Assembly: GCA_005791165.1 (NCBI GenBank)
Contig: SXXW01000034.1
Span: 25,833-89,832 of the forward strand
DNA length: 64,000 bases
DNA from: Cytophagaceae bacterium
GTDB lineage: Bacteria > Bacteroidota > Bacteroidia > Cytophagales > Spirosomataceae
Direction: 5' to 3'
Positions 1 through 8,904 of this stretch are shown here, in pieces. Both the position numbers and the translations under genes were made by a program. Under the pieces are notes generated by a model that saw only the letters and a program-made list of their open reading frames with translations, made no database searches and had not been told where the DNA came from. How positions within the stretch are numbered: position 1 is the stretch's first letter; each line of letters opens with the position of its first letter.

Positions 1-108
1 CTTCGTTTGCAAGTTTGGAAAAAACTTACGTTTTGTCTTATTATTAGCGTGAGAAACGTGGTTTCCTACTCTTGTTCTTTTTCCTGTTAATTGACAAACC
101 TTTGCCAT
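1..108 (-). CDS. rpmB: 50S ribosomal protein L28, partial (left edge)
   Basis: Reading the minus strand from the ATG at 108 gives 36 residues beginning [20 protein letters not shown], the conserved N-terminus of L28, a protein of the large ribosomal subunit. It then reads into the Lys/Arg-rich [12 protein letters not shown] segment. The frame is open to base 1, so the C-terminal half lies outside the window. A TAnnTTTG box about 60 bases upstream (168-175, minus) could be its promoter. In Bacteroidota rpmB is usually followed by rpmG, which would lie to the left; this is expected, not seen. Confidence 0.95.
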   Translation of the reverse strand, partial: MAKVCQLTGKRTRVGNHVSHANNKTKRKFFPNLQTK

Positions 109-167
109 AATGATCTATTTTAATTTTTGCTTATGCCTTTAAATACTATTGTAGTTAAAAGGGATTG

Positions 168-175
168 CAAAAGTA
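168..175 (-). promoter_or_regulatory. Bacteroidota -7 box (TACTTTTG) before rpmB
   Basis: Minus-strand TACTTTTG matches the Bacteroidota sigma-70 -7 consensus TAnnTTTG exactly. It lies about 60 bases before the rpmB ATG, leaving a 5' UTR of roughly 50 bases. No clear -33 TTTG is visible at the right spacing, so this is a motif match only. Confidence 0.45.
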
Positions 176-258
176 GAAATATTTTTTGAAAAACACAATC
201 CTCTTCGTAAAAATTATAAAATGTAATTCCCTTTCCGAGTCAATGCGTATATTTGAAC

Positions 259-1401
259 ATGAGAAAGCCGAGTTCTCCAAAATCAAGTCAAAAATCTTTC
301 CTAAAAAAGTTCATTTCTTCGCTTATTTGGCTCGGAACTTTGCCCCTTTGTCTGTATACAATTCTTACGTATCTACTAAGTTACTCCCTCATGATTGACC
401 ATTGGCTTGCCGGGTTTATCATGATGACGATGCCATATGCCCAAGTATTATGTTTTATTTCTTTATTGTTTTGGTTATTCCAAAGGGCAAAAAGAGCGCT
501 ATTGCCTCTGACCGTTTTATTGTTAGGCTATAGTTTTATTCAAAGAAGTTTCGTTTTAAATAGCCCAAATGCCTTAGTTAAAAATTCAGTAAAGGTCTTG
601 AGCTATAATGTATACGGCATGTATTCCAATAATTATGAAGCAAAAAAGGAATCTTTAGTCAAGCTAAAAGCATTTATGTTAGATTATTCAGCGGATATAA
701 AATGCTTTCAGGAATTTTATTCCAATACGGATCGAAAATCCTACAGAAGCATCGCCATGATGTCAGAGCAATACCCCAATTATGCCTTTTTCCCTTTAAG
801 AGAAGATCTTTTTGATGAAAATGAGAAGATGGGATTAGCCATTTTCACTAAATATCCCATCATCCACAAGGAAGGAAAACAATTTGCTAATTCCGCAAAT
901 GGGTATTTGTTGGCCGACCTAGTCATCAACCAAGATACCGTTAGAATTATCAACCTCCAATTGTGGTCCATGGGTATCCGAGTAGGAAAAGTGACTGGAA
1001 AGATTAGAGATCAAGATTACGAAGATGCCAAAAAAGAAGGTAGGGGAATTATTGCCTCACTCCGAAAAGGTTTTATTCATCACCGAGATGAAATGAATCA
1101 GATTAATCGATTAATCCAACAAAGCCAATTTCCGGTTATTGTCGTGGGTGATTTAAATGAAACCCCCTACGGCTGGGCTTATGGTACCATTCGAGAACGC
1201 TTAAAAAATTCATTTGAAGAAGCTGGTCGCGGCTTTGGCTTTACTTTGAACAGAAGTCCTTATGTCGTTCGGATCGACAACCAATTTTTCTCCGACGATT
1301 GGAAGATCGTCCAATTTAGAACTCTCCGAAATATCCATTATTCAGACCATTTTCCTTTGATTGGCGATTACATATTGAAGAAAAATGAAAGCGGGAACTA
1401 A
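259..1401 (+). CDS. Membrane-anchored endonuclease/exonuclease/phosphatase (EEP) family protein
   Basis: This 380-residue protein has an N-terminal region with about three hydrophobic helices (residues about 18-105) followed by an EEP hydrolase domain. Hallmark motifs are in order: SYNVYGMY (metal/phosphate Asn), CFQEF (metal-binding Glu), VVGDLNETPYG (catalytic Asp/Asn) and YSDHFPLIGD (catalytic His pair). The family cleaves phosphodiesters or phosphomonoesters; the substrate cannot be told. The layout, helices followed by EEP, is common in Bacteroidota. I take the ATG at 259; a TTG at 253 in the same frame is possible. A TAnnTTTG match (248-255) ends just before the ATG, so the message may be nearly leaderless. 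The 3' end overlaps the permease gene by 17 bases. Confidence 0.85.
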   Translation: MRKPSSPKSSQKSFLKKFISSLIWLGTLPLCLYTILTYLLSYSLMIDHWLAGFIMMTMPYAQVLCFISLLFWLFQRAKRALLPLTVLLLGYSFIQRSFVLNSPNALVKNSVKVLSYNVYGMYSNNYEAKKESLVKLKAFMLDYSADIKCFQEFYSNTDRKSYRSIAMMSEQYPNYAFFPLREDLFDENEKMGLAIFTKYPIIHKEGKQFANSANGYLLADLVINQDTVRIINLQLWSMGIRVGKVTGKIRDQDYEDAKKEGRGIIASLRKGFIHHRDEMNQINRLIQQSQFPVIVVGDLNETPYGWAYGTIRERLKNSFEEAGRGFGFTLNRSPYVVRIDNQFFSDDWKIVQFRTLRNIHYSDHFPLIGDYILKKNESGN

Positions 1402-2698
1402 ACAATTATGGAAAGTTTTAGGTACTACTTTTGGGGTAGCAGTTACCCTAGGGGGAACGATTGGAACCGGAATTTTACGTAAACCAGGCCCCATCGCGGC
1501 ATCTCTTCATGACCCACTATTAATTATTTCTCTTTGGGTTTTAGTAGCCGTTTATGCCCTTTTGGGTGTTAGTTGTGTATTGGAATTAAGTTTATCCATT
1601 CCCAAAGCAGGTGCTTGGTATGGCTACGCTGAACGCGCCTTCGGTCGATACATTGGATTTTTAGTGGGGATTTCTAGTTGGCTCGGCACCGTAACAGCCC
1701 TCGGTTTTGGTGCTTACACTTTCTCAGAATACCTGGCCATTCTTTTCCCTTTTTTATCAAGTTATCTAGTTTATTGCAGTTTAGGAATTTTAATTTCGCT
1801 CTGGCTTTTTCATCAATTAGGTGTGGTATTAGCTGGAAAATCACAGGAATGGCTCAGTGGAATTAAAGCTGTTGCCCTATTGCTTTTTATTGGCATATGC
1901 GCATTCATGGGAAATGGCGGTGTCATCTCCGAAAGGCCATCCGCTCCCATCGGTCTCCCTTTGTGGTCTGGTATTATGACAGCATTGCTATCCATTTTCT
2001 ACGCGTTTGACGGTTGGCACACCGCCGCCTACTTCACCGAAGAAAACAAAAACCCAGAAAAAAGTATGCCTAAATCGATGTTTATAGGAGTGATCGTGGT
2101 AGCCTTCATTTACATCATGATTAATATCGCCATTTTATACAGCCTTCCTTTTTCTATTTTAAGTCAAAGCAAATTAGCCGCCGCCGATACCATGACCTAT
2201 ATTTTTGGTGCCAATATGGGCAGATGGATCACATTATTCTTGATGGTCAGTATATTAGGAATATTAAATACGCAAGTCATGTTTGCACCAAGAGTCATTT
2301 TTTCGATGAGTCGGGATGGCCTATTTTTTAAAAAAGCCAGTGAAATAAATGCCGTCGGCAGCCCAAGTTTCGCCACCCATATCACGCTAGTACTCGCGTG
2401 CCTATTTTTATTAGCTGGGAAGGAAATAAATGAAAGGCTTTCAGATATTGCCACGTTCTTTTTTGTCGCAAGTTATCTGTCGGGATTTGCGGCGTTAGTC
2501 CAACTAAGAATAAAGGAACCCCAATTGGCCAGACCGTATCGAGTTTGGGCATATCCCTATTTGCCCATCTTACTGGTGTTTTTGTCCTCCCTGTTTTTAT
2601 TAGGTACTTTATTGACGAACCAACAAAGCATCCTGTACGTCTTGATTTTTATTGGACTCAGTTATGGAATTTATCATCAATTCCTAAAAAAGAATTAA
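1385..2698 (+). CDS. APC-family amino acid permease
   Basis: A 437-residue, roughly 12-helix membrane protein. The first helix carries GGTIGTGILRKPG, matching the glycine-rich substrate-binding break in TM1 of the amino acid-polyamine-organocation superfamily (the G-S/T-G motif of AdiC/LAT types). Further family features are FYAFDGWHTAAYFTEE in TM6 and a conserved Arg-Pro-Tyr near the C-terminus (ARPYRVWAYPYLP). It should move amino acids across the inner membrane; the substrate is unknown. The start overlaps the upstream EEP gene by 17 bases, suggesting cotranscription and translational coupling. Its end overlaps the convergent PBP4 gene by 4 bases. Confidence 0.88.
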   Translation: MKAGTKQLWKVLGTTFGVAVTLGGTIGTGILRKPGPIAASLHDPLLIISLWVLVAVYALLGVSCVLELSLSIPKAGAWYGYAERAFGRYIGFLVGISSWLGTVTALGFGAYTFSEYLAILFPFLSSYLVYCSLGILISLWLFHQLGVVLAGKSQEWLSGIKAVALLLFIGICAFMGNGGVISERPSAPIGLPLWSGIMTALLSIFYAFDGWHTAAYFTEENKNPEKSMPKSMFIGVIVVAFIYIMINIAILYSLPFSILSQSKLAAADTMTYIFGANMGRWITLFLMVSILGILNTQVMFAPRVIFSMSRDGLFFKKASEINAVGSPSFATHITLVLACLFLLAGKEINERLSDIATFFFVASYLSGFAALVQLRIKEPQLARPYRVWAYPYLPILLVFLSSLFLLGTLLTNQQSILYVLIFIGLSYGIYHQFLKKN

Positions 2699-3966
2699 TC
2701 TAAATTTTTAAGAAAATCGATTACATCACGCTTGCTTTGCGAGACAGAATGATTGGCCAAATTAGTCATAATGGAAAAGACGTAGGTTTTTCCTTTTGAA
2801 TTTTGGAAAAAGCCTGAGAGGTCATACGTATTACTAAAAGAACCTGATTTAGCCCAAATAATTTGATCATCCGATTTCAGTTTAATGCTTTTCAAAGTTC
2901 CTGTTTTACCTGTTTGCGGCAACAGAAATTTTAGCTTATCCATCCCAAATTGTTGGTGCAAGGCCCTCATTATCTCAACAAAGTCCACAGGTCTAAATAA
3001 ATTATAACGCGATAAACCTGATCCATCAACCCAATGAACTGCTTTCAAAAATTCATAATTAGATTCCTTTTTCAATTTGGCAATAATGTCTTGTGCCCCA
3101 CCCGTCCATTGGTTCTTGGCCCCAATTAACAACAATAATTGCTCTGCAATCATATTATCGCTATTATGAAGCATAGGGACATACAAAGAATCCAATAAAC
3201 CGAAATACTGAATTTTGGCTAATGGATTTATCGATTTTCGTTGAACCACAACGTCTTTTTTGAGTGTGTCTGCCAATAATTTTGCTGTCAAAGAAGCAGA
3301 AGTCACAAAAGGAACTTTTTGGGCCTTCATTTCTAACCTCGAAACCGGCAAGGTAAACTCATTTTTTAAACGATCCCTAAATACATAATTATCGGTATTA
3401 TTTCCCGAAATCGCTGATTTAAAATAACGAGGCGAAAACTCCCATTGCTGATTTTTAAATGTAAAAGTGGCAAGATTTCCATATAAAGGTAATGAGGAAA
3501 TTTCTGCTGAATAACTATCGTTGTAGTCATCCCAGGACCAACCCGAGCCCAAAGGGGGAATTTCCTTTTGAGGCGCACAGTATACGAGCACCTTCGTCGA
3601 CTTACTTAAATAATCGATAAGCGATGTGTTTTTATATGATGGATTTAATTGGGTCGGATCTCCTGTACCCCAAAAAAATAAAGAATCCTTTGCTTCATAG
3701 TGAGCAAAGGATGGGATAGAATCTCCTAAAAAAGAATGGGCCATTAAAAAAGTTGCCAATTTAACATTGGAAGCAGGCATAAAAAACTGATCTGCTTGAT
3801 GAGAAAAAACAACCTTACCAGAGTTTAGCTCTTGAATGACAAGGCCACTTGATTGCTTGGAAAGAGGTGATTTTTGAAAAGTTTTAGACCAATGAACTTG
3901 GGTACAAGAAAATAAATTAGTCAGTATGGCAACAACACAGATCCCCCGGACAAATTGATTTAGCAT
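2695..3966 (-). CDS. dacB: D-alanyl-D-alanine carboxypeptidase/endopeptidase (PBP4, peptidase S13), lipoprotein
   Basis: A 423-residue member of the S13 penicillin-binding proteins, which trim or cleave peptidoglycan cross-links. All three active-site motifs are visible: SxxK as SNVK (residues 66-69, after MPA), SxN as SDN in HNSDNMIAEQ, and KTG in QTGKTGTLKS. The N-terminus is a lipoprotein signal with lipobox LFSC (Cys21), so it is probably anchored in a membrane facing the periplasm. Length is close to the usual 450-480 of the family. It stands alone on the minus strand between two plus-strand transporters, and its stop overlaps the permease stop. Confidence 0.9.
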   Translation of the reverse strand: MLNQFVRGICVVAILTNLFSCTQVHWSKTFQKSPLSKQSSGLVIQELNSGKVVFSHQADQFFMPASNVKLATFLMAHSFLGDSIPSFAHYEAKDSLFFWGTGDPTQLNPSYKNTSLIDYLSKSTKVLVYCAPQKEIPPLGSGWSWDDYNDSYSAEISSLPLYGNLATFTFKNQQWEFSPRYFKSAISGNNTDNYVFRDRLKNEFTLPVSRLEMKAQKVPFVTSASLTAKLLADTLKKDVVVQRKSINPLAKIQYFGLLDSLYVPMLHNSDNMIAEQLLLLIGAKNQWTGGAQDIIAKLKKESNYEFLKAVHWVDGSGLSRYNLFRPVDFVEIMRALHQQFGMDKLKFLLPQTGKTGTLKSIKLKSDDQIIWAKSGSFSNTYDLSGFFQNSKGKTYVFSIMTNLANHSVSQSKRDVIDFLKNLD

Positions 3967-4016
3967 ATATTAATATTCAATGTTAGGTAAAGGTAAAAGG
4001 TTCTCCTAAAAATCGA

Positions 4017-4024
4017 TAATTTTG
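4017..4024 (+). promoter_or_regulatory. -7 box (TAATTTTG) before the Na+/solute symporter
   Basis: An exact TAnnTTTG match ends 19 bases before the ATG at 4044, a spacing that gives a short 5' UTR. A matching -33 TTTG is not evident. Confidence 0.45.
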
Positions 4025-4043
4025 GTTTAAATTTTAGACAATT

Positions 4044-5441
4044 ATGTTGGTTGGCTTCGTCATTTTTTATCTCCAATTAAACCTAATTGTTGGTTGGTGG
4101 GCGAGTAAAAAAGTTCATTCCACACAGGATTTTATATTGGCAGGCCGATCGCTTCCCTTCGCTTTAGCCACCATGGTGACTTTTGCCACATGGTTTGGAT
4201 CCGAAACAATGCTAGGAGCCCCGCGTGAATTTGTTCATGGAGGAGTATTGGCCATTATAGAAGAACCGTTTGGAGCTGCCTTAGGCTTACTCATCGTGGG
4301 CTCGATTTACGCAAAAAAACTGTATCCGCTTCCCGTATTAACATTTAGCGATTATTTCAGAATACGATTTGGGCCTCTATCTGAAAAACTATCGGCTATC
4401 GTGATGATACCTTCCTATTTTGGTTGGATTTCAGCCCAATTAGTCGCATTGGGCTTGACTTTACATTTGCTTTTGCCCATTACGACCGAAATGGGAATTG
4501 TGATTGGCGCCGTTTTAGTCATGACCTACACGCTTTTAGGTGGCATGTGGTCAATCACCATCACCGATTTTTTACACAATATAATTTTGATTATTGGCCT
4601 CCTATTTTTAGCCTATTTATTATTGGACAAAATTCCTGATTGGGGCATATTTATTAACCAACAACCTCCCGGATTTTTCAGGTTTATTCCCAAAGAAAAC
4701 ACCTGGGTGGATTGGTTGACCTATAGCGCGGCGTGGATGACGATCGGTTTAGGTTCTATACCCCAACAAGATATTTTCCAAAGGGTCATGTCGGCAAAAA
4801 GTGCTAAAATTGCCTCAAAAGCTAGTTTGGCTGCGGGAATGATGTATTTAACCATCGCAATGCTTCCATTAATTATTGCTTTAGTTGCCGTAAGACTTTA
4901 CCCCAGTTTACTAGCAGAAGATGATTTATTAATACCAAATCTTGTAATGAAATTTACCCCCTATGGAGTTCAAATATTATTTTTAGGCGCCTTACTTTCC
5001 GCCTTATTAAGTACGACTAGTGGCGCTATACTAGCACCTGCAAGTGTATTGGGAGAAAATTTATTAAAACCAATGCTTAAAAAGCCTGATGACAAAAAGG
5101 TTTTATTATACATTAGAATTTCCGTTGTCCTAGTCACTGGAGCGTGCATTTGGATGGCGATTAGCAGGCAAAATATTTTTGAACTTGTCAGTGAGGCATC
5201 AGCTTTTAGCCTTGTGTCATTATTTATCCCGCTAAATGCAGGATTATGGTGGAAAAAAGCCAGCGCGATGGGCTCGCACCTAAGTATGATGGCAGGGCTA
5301 TTGGTCTGGATTTATTTTAATTTCATCCATCCGAATGACATTCCATCCGTATGGTATGGTTTAGTAGCCAGTGTGATTGGATTACTAGTAGGTACAGCTT
5401 TTTATCCGGCAAATCTCGTTAAACCCAATGCTGATCTATAG
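4044..5441 (+). CDS. Sodium:solute symporter family protein
   Basis: A 465-residue polytopic membrane protein of the SSS family (PutP/SGLT type). The segment STQDFILAGRSLPF after the first helix is the typical family signature. It is followed by ATWFGSETMLG and later TYTLLGGMWSITITDFLHN, the TM5 Na+-site region. About 12-13 hydrophobic segments can be counted. It should import a solute with Na+; the substrate is not readable from the sequence. The start is the first ATG after a good -7 box. The last 23 bases overlap the convergent NUDIX gene. Confidence 0.88.
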   Translation: MLVGFVIFYLQLNLIVGWWASKKVHSTQDFILAGRSLPFALATMVTFATWFGSETMLGAPREFVHGGVLAIIEEPFGAALGLLIVGSIYAKKLYPLPVLTFSDYFRIRFGPLSEKLSAIVMIPSYFGWISAQLVALGLTLHLLLPITTEMGIVIGAVLVMTYTLLGGMWSITITDFLHNIILIIGLLFLAYLLLDKIPDWGIFINQQPPGFFRFIPKENTWVDWLTYSAAWMTIGLGSIPQQDIFQRVMSAKSAKIASKASLAAGMMYLTIAMLPLIIALVAVRLYPSLLAEDDLLIPNLVMKFTPYGVQILFLGALLSALLSTTSGAILAPASVLGENLLKPMLKKPDDKKVLLYIRISVVLVTGACIWMAISRQNIFELVSEASAFSLVSLFIPLNAGLWWKKASAMGSHLSMMAGLLVWIYFNFIHPNDIPSVWYGLVASVIGLLVGTAFYPANLVKPNADL

Positions 5442-5856
5442 CGCCAATATACTTCCCAGGTTTTTGAAGGAAAAGCATGTCTTGTAACTCTACCGACACA
5501 TTTGGGTACATGTTTAATTTGGTTATCTCTGAAATGGAAACCCAAACTAATTCAATGGCACTTGTTTGATCCGCTTGAAGTATCGGAATACCTGCAATAA
5601 TTTTACCTTCAAATAACAAATGAACAGAAGCATCTCGTTTATCAGAGGCTAAAATTTCTCCAACCATCAAGATATTTCCTACCTCCACTTCGATCGCTAA
5701 TTCCTCTTGGCACTCACGAATTATCGTTTCAGGGAAAGTTTCACCTGGATCTGGATTGCCTCCTGGTAAATTGTAAACAAATTCTGTACCATATTGGTAC
5801 TTCATCAATAAAATGTGATTTCGTTCTACTAGAACAAGTGCAGGTCTGCAACGCAT
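5419..5856 (-). CDS. NUDIX hydrolase
   Basis: A 145-residue single-domain protein with an intact Nudix box: G33, E39, R47-E48 and E51-E52 satisfy the G-x5-E-x7-RE-x2-EE pattern (GGNPDPGETFPETI then IRECQEEL). Nudix enzymes hydrolyse nucleoside diphosphates linked to another moiety, using the Glu side chains for Mg2+. The specific substrate is unknown. It is monocistronic and convergent with the symporter, overlapping it by 23 bases at the 3' end. Confidence 0.9.
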   Translation of the reverse strand: MRCRPALVLVERNHILLMKYQYGTEFVYNLPGGNPDPGETFPETIIRECQEELAIEVEVGNILMVGEILASDKRDASVHLLFEGKIIAGIPILQADQTSAIELVWVSISEITKLNMYPNVSVELQDMLFLQKPGKYIGAIDQHWV

Positions 5857-5922
5857 AAAATATGGGGATTCACTAAGAATTATTTAAATATACGATTAAT
5901 TTCGCCAACAATTAAAGAATTT

Positions 5923-5930
5923 TACCTTTG
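5923..5930 (+). promoter_or_regulatory. -7 box (TACCTTTG) before the Nif3-like gene
   Basis: An exact TAnnTTTG match ending 21 bases before the ATG at 5952. It probably drives the Nif3-like/zinc-ribbon gene pair. Confidence 0.5.
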
Positions 5931-5951
5931 CAGCAGATAAACAAATAATGT

Positions 5952-7043
5952 ATGATAGTTCAAGATGTTTGTGTAGCCATGGAAAAGTGGGCACCCATTG
6001 CGTGGCAAGAGTCGTATGACAATTCGGGATTGCTCGTTGGCCATAAAGACACACAAGTCACAGGCATCCTCATCAGTTTAGACTGTACAGAAGAAGTCGT
6101 AGACGAGGCCATCAAAAGAGGTTGCAATATGATTGTTTCGCATCATCCCATTATTTTCAAAGGTTTAAAGACATTAACTGGGGCTAATTACGTAGAAAAA
6201 ACCATCATAAAAGCCATCCAAAATTCCATTGCACTCTACGCGTCACATACCAATTTAGATCATGCTCCTTTGGGCGTGAGTTATCATTTAGCCAAAAAAA
6301 TAGGCTTACAAGGGAAAGTGTTAATGCCGTTTTCAAACGCCTTAAAAAACCTAAGTTATTTTGTACCGGAAGCTTTTGAAAAGATAGTAAGAGAGAAATT
6401 ACATGAAGCCGGTGCTGGAAACATAGGTGAATATAGTTCATGTAGTTTTTCGAGCGAGGGGACGGGCCGATTTACACCTTCGGAAAATTCAAACCCATTT
6501 CAAGGAGAAAAAAATGCCCCGTCGACCGAAAAAGAATTGAAAGTGGAAATGATTTTTCCTTCCCACCTAGAAAATGAAATCCTTCAAGTACTGAATGGAG
6601 CACATCCTTATGAAGAGGTGGCCTATTTTATTACGAGTTTAAGCAATCGCTGGCAGGATGTGGGTTCGGGATTTATAGGCCAATTAGAAAAACCGATGAG
6701 CTCTGCGGAATTTTTGGAGCATTTAAAAAAACACCTGGACTTAGGTCAAATAAGACATACCGCCCCTCTAAAAAAGAAAATTCAGACGGTTGCCGTCTGC
6801 GGAGGAGCGGGTAGTTTTTTATTAGGCGAAGCAAAAAAACAAAAAGCAGATGCCTATGTATCAGCAGATTTTAAATATCACGAGTTCTTTGATGCGGAAA
6901 ATAGCTGCTTAATATGTGATATAGGACATTATGAATCGGAAGTAATGATAAAGGATGCAATCCTTGATTATTTATCAAATATTTTTAGTACTTTTGCCGT
7001 TCTGAAAAGTGATATTTGCACTAATCCAGTGTTATATACTTAA
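5952..7043 (+). CDS. Nif3-like dinuclear metal center hexameric protein
   Basis: A 363-residue protein of the NIF3/YqfO family. Metal-ligand motifs sit at both ends: SHHPIIFKGLK and SHTNLDHAPLGVS in the N-terminal half, and DIGHYESE near the C-terminus. The middle part (HPYEEVAY and neighbours) is the PII/CutA-like insertion found in the long bacterial version of about 370 residues. Family members form toroidal hexamers; GTP cyclohydrolase-like activity has been suggested for some, but the cellular role is not settled. It is followed 41 bases later by a zinc-ribbon protein, a pairing common in bacteria. Confidence 0.92.
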   Translation: MIVQDVCVAMEKWAPIAWQESYDNSGLLVGHKDTQVTGILISLDCTEEVVDEAIKRGCNMIVSHHPIIFKGLKTLTGANYVEKTIIKAIQNSIALYASHTNLDHAPLGVSYHLAKKIGLQGKVLMPFSNALKNLSYFVPEAFEKIVREKLHEAGAGNIGEYSSCSFSSEGTGRFTPSENSNPFQGEKNAPSTEKELKVEMIFPSHLENEILQVLNGAHPYEEVAYFITSLSNRWQDVGSGFIGQLEKPMSSAEFLEHLKKHLDLGQIRHTAPLKKKIQTVAVCGGAGSFLLGEAKKQKADAYVSADFKYHEFFDAENSCLICDIGHYESEVMIKDAILDYLSNIFSTFAVLKSDICTNPVLYT

Positions 7044-7084
7044 AAATTAAGAGAGGTTTAATACTTTCAAACGTAACAATAATA

Positions 7085-7894
7085 ATGGCTACAGTAACCG
7101 AAACAACGATTGCCCAAAAGTTAGAAGCATTGTTAAAGCTTCAGACAATAGATTCAGCCTTAGACAATATCAAGAAAGTAAGGGGTGATTTACCTGAAGA
7201 GGTGCGCGACTTAGAAGATGAGATTATAGGGATGGAAACGCGTCTATCTAAATTCCAACAAGAAATTGCAACTTTGGATGAGCAAATTTCTAGCTACAAA
7301 AATGCGAAGAAAGAATCTGAAAAGTTAATTATCAAGTACAAGGAGCAACAAATGAATGTTCGCAATAACCGTGAATTTGAAGCTATTTCGAAAGAAGTAG
7401 AGCTTCAAGGAATCGAAATGGAGATTGCAGACAAGCGAATCAAGGAAATTGATTTCAAAGTTTTGAACAAAAACGATGAAGTGGCCGGAGTTGAATCTGC
7501 TTTATTTGAACGCAAAAAAGATTTAGAAATTAAGCAAAAAGAGTTAGAATTGATCATTGCAGAAAGCGAAGAAGATGAGCAAAAATCTTTAAAGGATCGC
7601 GAAAAAGCATTGAAAATAGTGGATGCTCGTTTGTTGAAATCATATGAAAAACTACGTGGTAATGCTAGAAATGGACTTGCTGTCGTTATGGTTAAACGTG
7701 GCGCTTGCGGAGGATGTTTTAGTTCTGTGCCACCACAAAGACAAACCGATATCAAGGACAAGAAGAAAATTATTGTTTGTGAGCATTGTGGTCGTGTTTT
7801 TGCGGGAGTTGAGGACGTAATTCCTGCACCAGAAAAAGAAAAGAAAACAAGAGGTAAAGTTACTGCAGCAGCAGCAGCTGTTACAGCAGAGTAA
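7085..7894 (+). CDS. Coiled-coil zinc-ribbon protein (C4-type, CT398-like)
   Basis: A 269-residue protein. Residues about 10-190 are a long, heptad-rich, charged coiled coil. A C4 zinc ribbon follows, with CxxC pairs in GACGGCFSSVPPQR and IVCEHCGRVF. The tail is Lys/Ala-rich and ends in an alanine run encoded by GCA repeats. The family (COG1579) is widespread and sits next to nif3 as here. A nucleic-acid or ribosome-related role has been proposed, but none is proven. It shares the Nif3 transcription unit and is closed by a strong terminator 22 bases after its stop. Confidence 0.88.
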   Translation: MATVTETTIAQKLEALLKLQTIDSALDNIKKVRGDLPEEVRDLEDEIIGMETRLSKFQQEIATLDEQISSYKNAKKESEKLIIKYKEQQMNVRNNREFEAISKEVELQGIEMEIADKRIKEIDFKVLNKNDEVAGVESALFERKKDLEIKQKELELIIAESEEDEQKSLKDREKALKIVDARLLKSYEKLRGNARNGLAVVMVKRGACGGCFSSVPPQRQTDIKDKKKIIVCEHCGRVFAGVEDVIPAPEKEKKTRGKVTAAAAAVTAE

Positions 7895-7915
7895 CATTAC
7901 TGCATTTAAATTTAA

Positions 7916-7949
7916 AAGCCCTTTGCATAATTTGCAAAGGGCTTTTTTT
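7916..7949 (+). terminator. Rho-independent terminator after the zinc-ribbon gene
   Basis: A perfect 12-bp stem (AAGCCCTTTGCA, 7916-7927, with TGCAAAGGGCTT, 7933-7944) has a 5-base loop and is followed by a T run. Confidence 0.93.
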
Positions 7950-8003
7950 ATAGTCAATAAAAGAAATCATGTTGGGTTTTTAATAAGCCCAAATTAGGAA
8001 TAT

Positions 8004-8846
8004 TTATTTGAGCATCGTAAGCAATGCGCTCAATTTATCTTTAAGGTCCTTACGGTCCACAATAAAATCTAAAAATCCATGGTCCAAGACAAAGTCTGAA
8101 CTTTGAAAACCTTTAGGCAAATCCTTGCCAATCGTTTCACGAATAACGCGTGGGCCTGCAAAGCCAATTAAAGCGCCAGGTTCTGCAATATTAAAATCTC
8201 CTAACATGGCATAAGAAGCGGTAACTCCTCCCGTTGTAGGGTCAGTCAATAAAGAAATATAGGGAATTTTTGCCTCGGCCAATAAGGCCAATCGGGCAGA
8301 GGTTTTAGCCATTTGCATTAAAGAAAATCCGGCCTCCATCATGCGTGCCCCACCAGATCTTGAGATCATTAAAAAAGGACTACCTGTTTTTAAGGAATGA
8401 TCAATCGCACGAGATATCTTCTCTCCTACCACCGAGCCCATCGAACCTCCGATGAAACTAAAATCCATGGCAGCAATGGTAATAGGATTTCCATTCATTT
8501 CACCATAGGCAGAACGAACCGCGTCTTTCAATCCACTTTTTAATTCTGTGGAAGCCACTCGGTCTGTATATTTTTTAGTGTCAACAAAGGAAAGTGGGTC
8601 ACCCGATCCCATATGGGCGTCCAATTCGGTGTATTTAGTCATGTCAAACAACAATTCAAAATACTCCTGGGAACCTATCTTTTCATGATAATTGCAATTA
8701 GAACACGTATAAGCAAACAAACGATGTTCTCTCGTATGTATCGCCTTTTTACAAGACGGACATTGATACCACAACCCATCGGGTGCTTCGCGCTTAAATT
8801 CAGTGGGAGTTTGAATCCCTTTATCTTTTCTTGAAAACCAAGACAT
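8004..8846 (-). CDS. accD: Acetyl-CoA carboxylase carboxyltransferase subunit beta
   Basis: The 280-residue AccD carries the N-terminal zinc finger (Cys29, Cys32, Cys48, Cys51) and the crotonase-like carboxyltransferase core with MISRSGGARMMEAG, TDPTTGGVTASYAMLGD and GFAGPRVIRETIG. With AccA it transfers CO2 from biotin-BCCP to acetyl-CoA, giving malonyl-CoA for fatty acid synthesis in the cytoplasm. Length is normal. It is the only acc gene in the window and sits 58 bases downstream of the metalloprotease gene, so it may have its own promoter in that gap. Confidence 0.97.
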   Translation of the reverse strand: MSWFSRKDKGIQTPTEFKREAPDGLWYQCPSCKKAIHTREHRLFAYTCSNCNYHEKIGSQEYFELLFDMTKYTELDAHMGSGDPLSFVDTKKYTDRVASTELKSGLKDAVRSAYGEMNGNPITIAAMDFSFIGGSMGSVVGEKISRAIDHSLKTGSPFLMISRSGGARMMEAGFSLMQMAKTSARLALLAEAKIPYISLLTDPTTGGVTASYAMLGDFNIAEPGALIGFAGPRVIRETIGKDLPKGFQSSDFVLDHGFLDFIVDRKDLKDKLSALLTMLK

Positions 8847-8904
8847 AAAAAATTATTTAATGGACCGATCCGTATAAATCGGAATGCAATTTAATAAAAA
8901 CCCA

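Noticed and set aside
7405..7761. 118-codon open frame antisense to the zinc-ribbon protein gene
   Set aside because: It lies wholly inside a well-supported gene, its Ser/Phe-rich translation mirrors the coiled coil on the other strand, and no start signal is present.
7863..7880. GCA-repeat microsatellite
   Set aside because: It encodes an in-frame alanine run at the C-terminus of the zinc-ribbon protein; it is too short to propose phase variation.
8850..8880. Weak hairpin (CCGAT/ATCGG) between the metalloprotease gene and accD
   Set aside because: A 5-bp stem with no T run is not enough to call a terminator.
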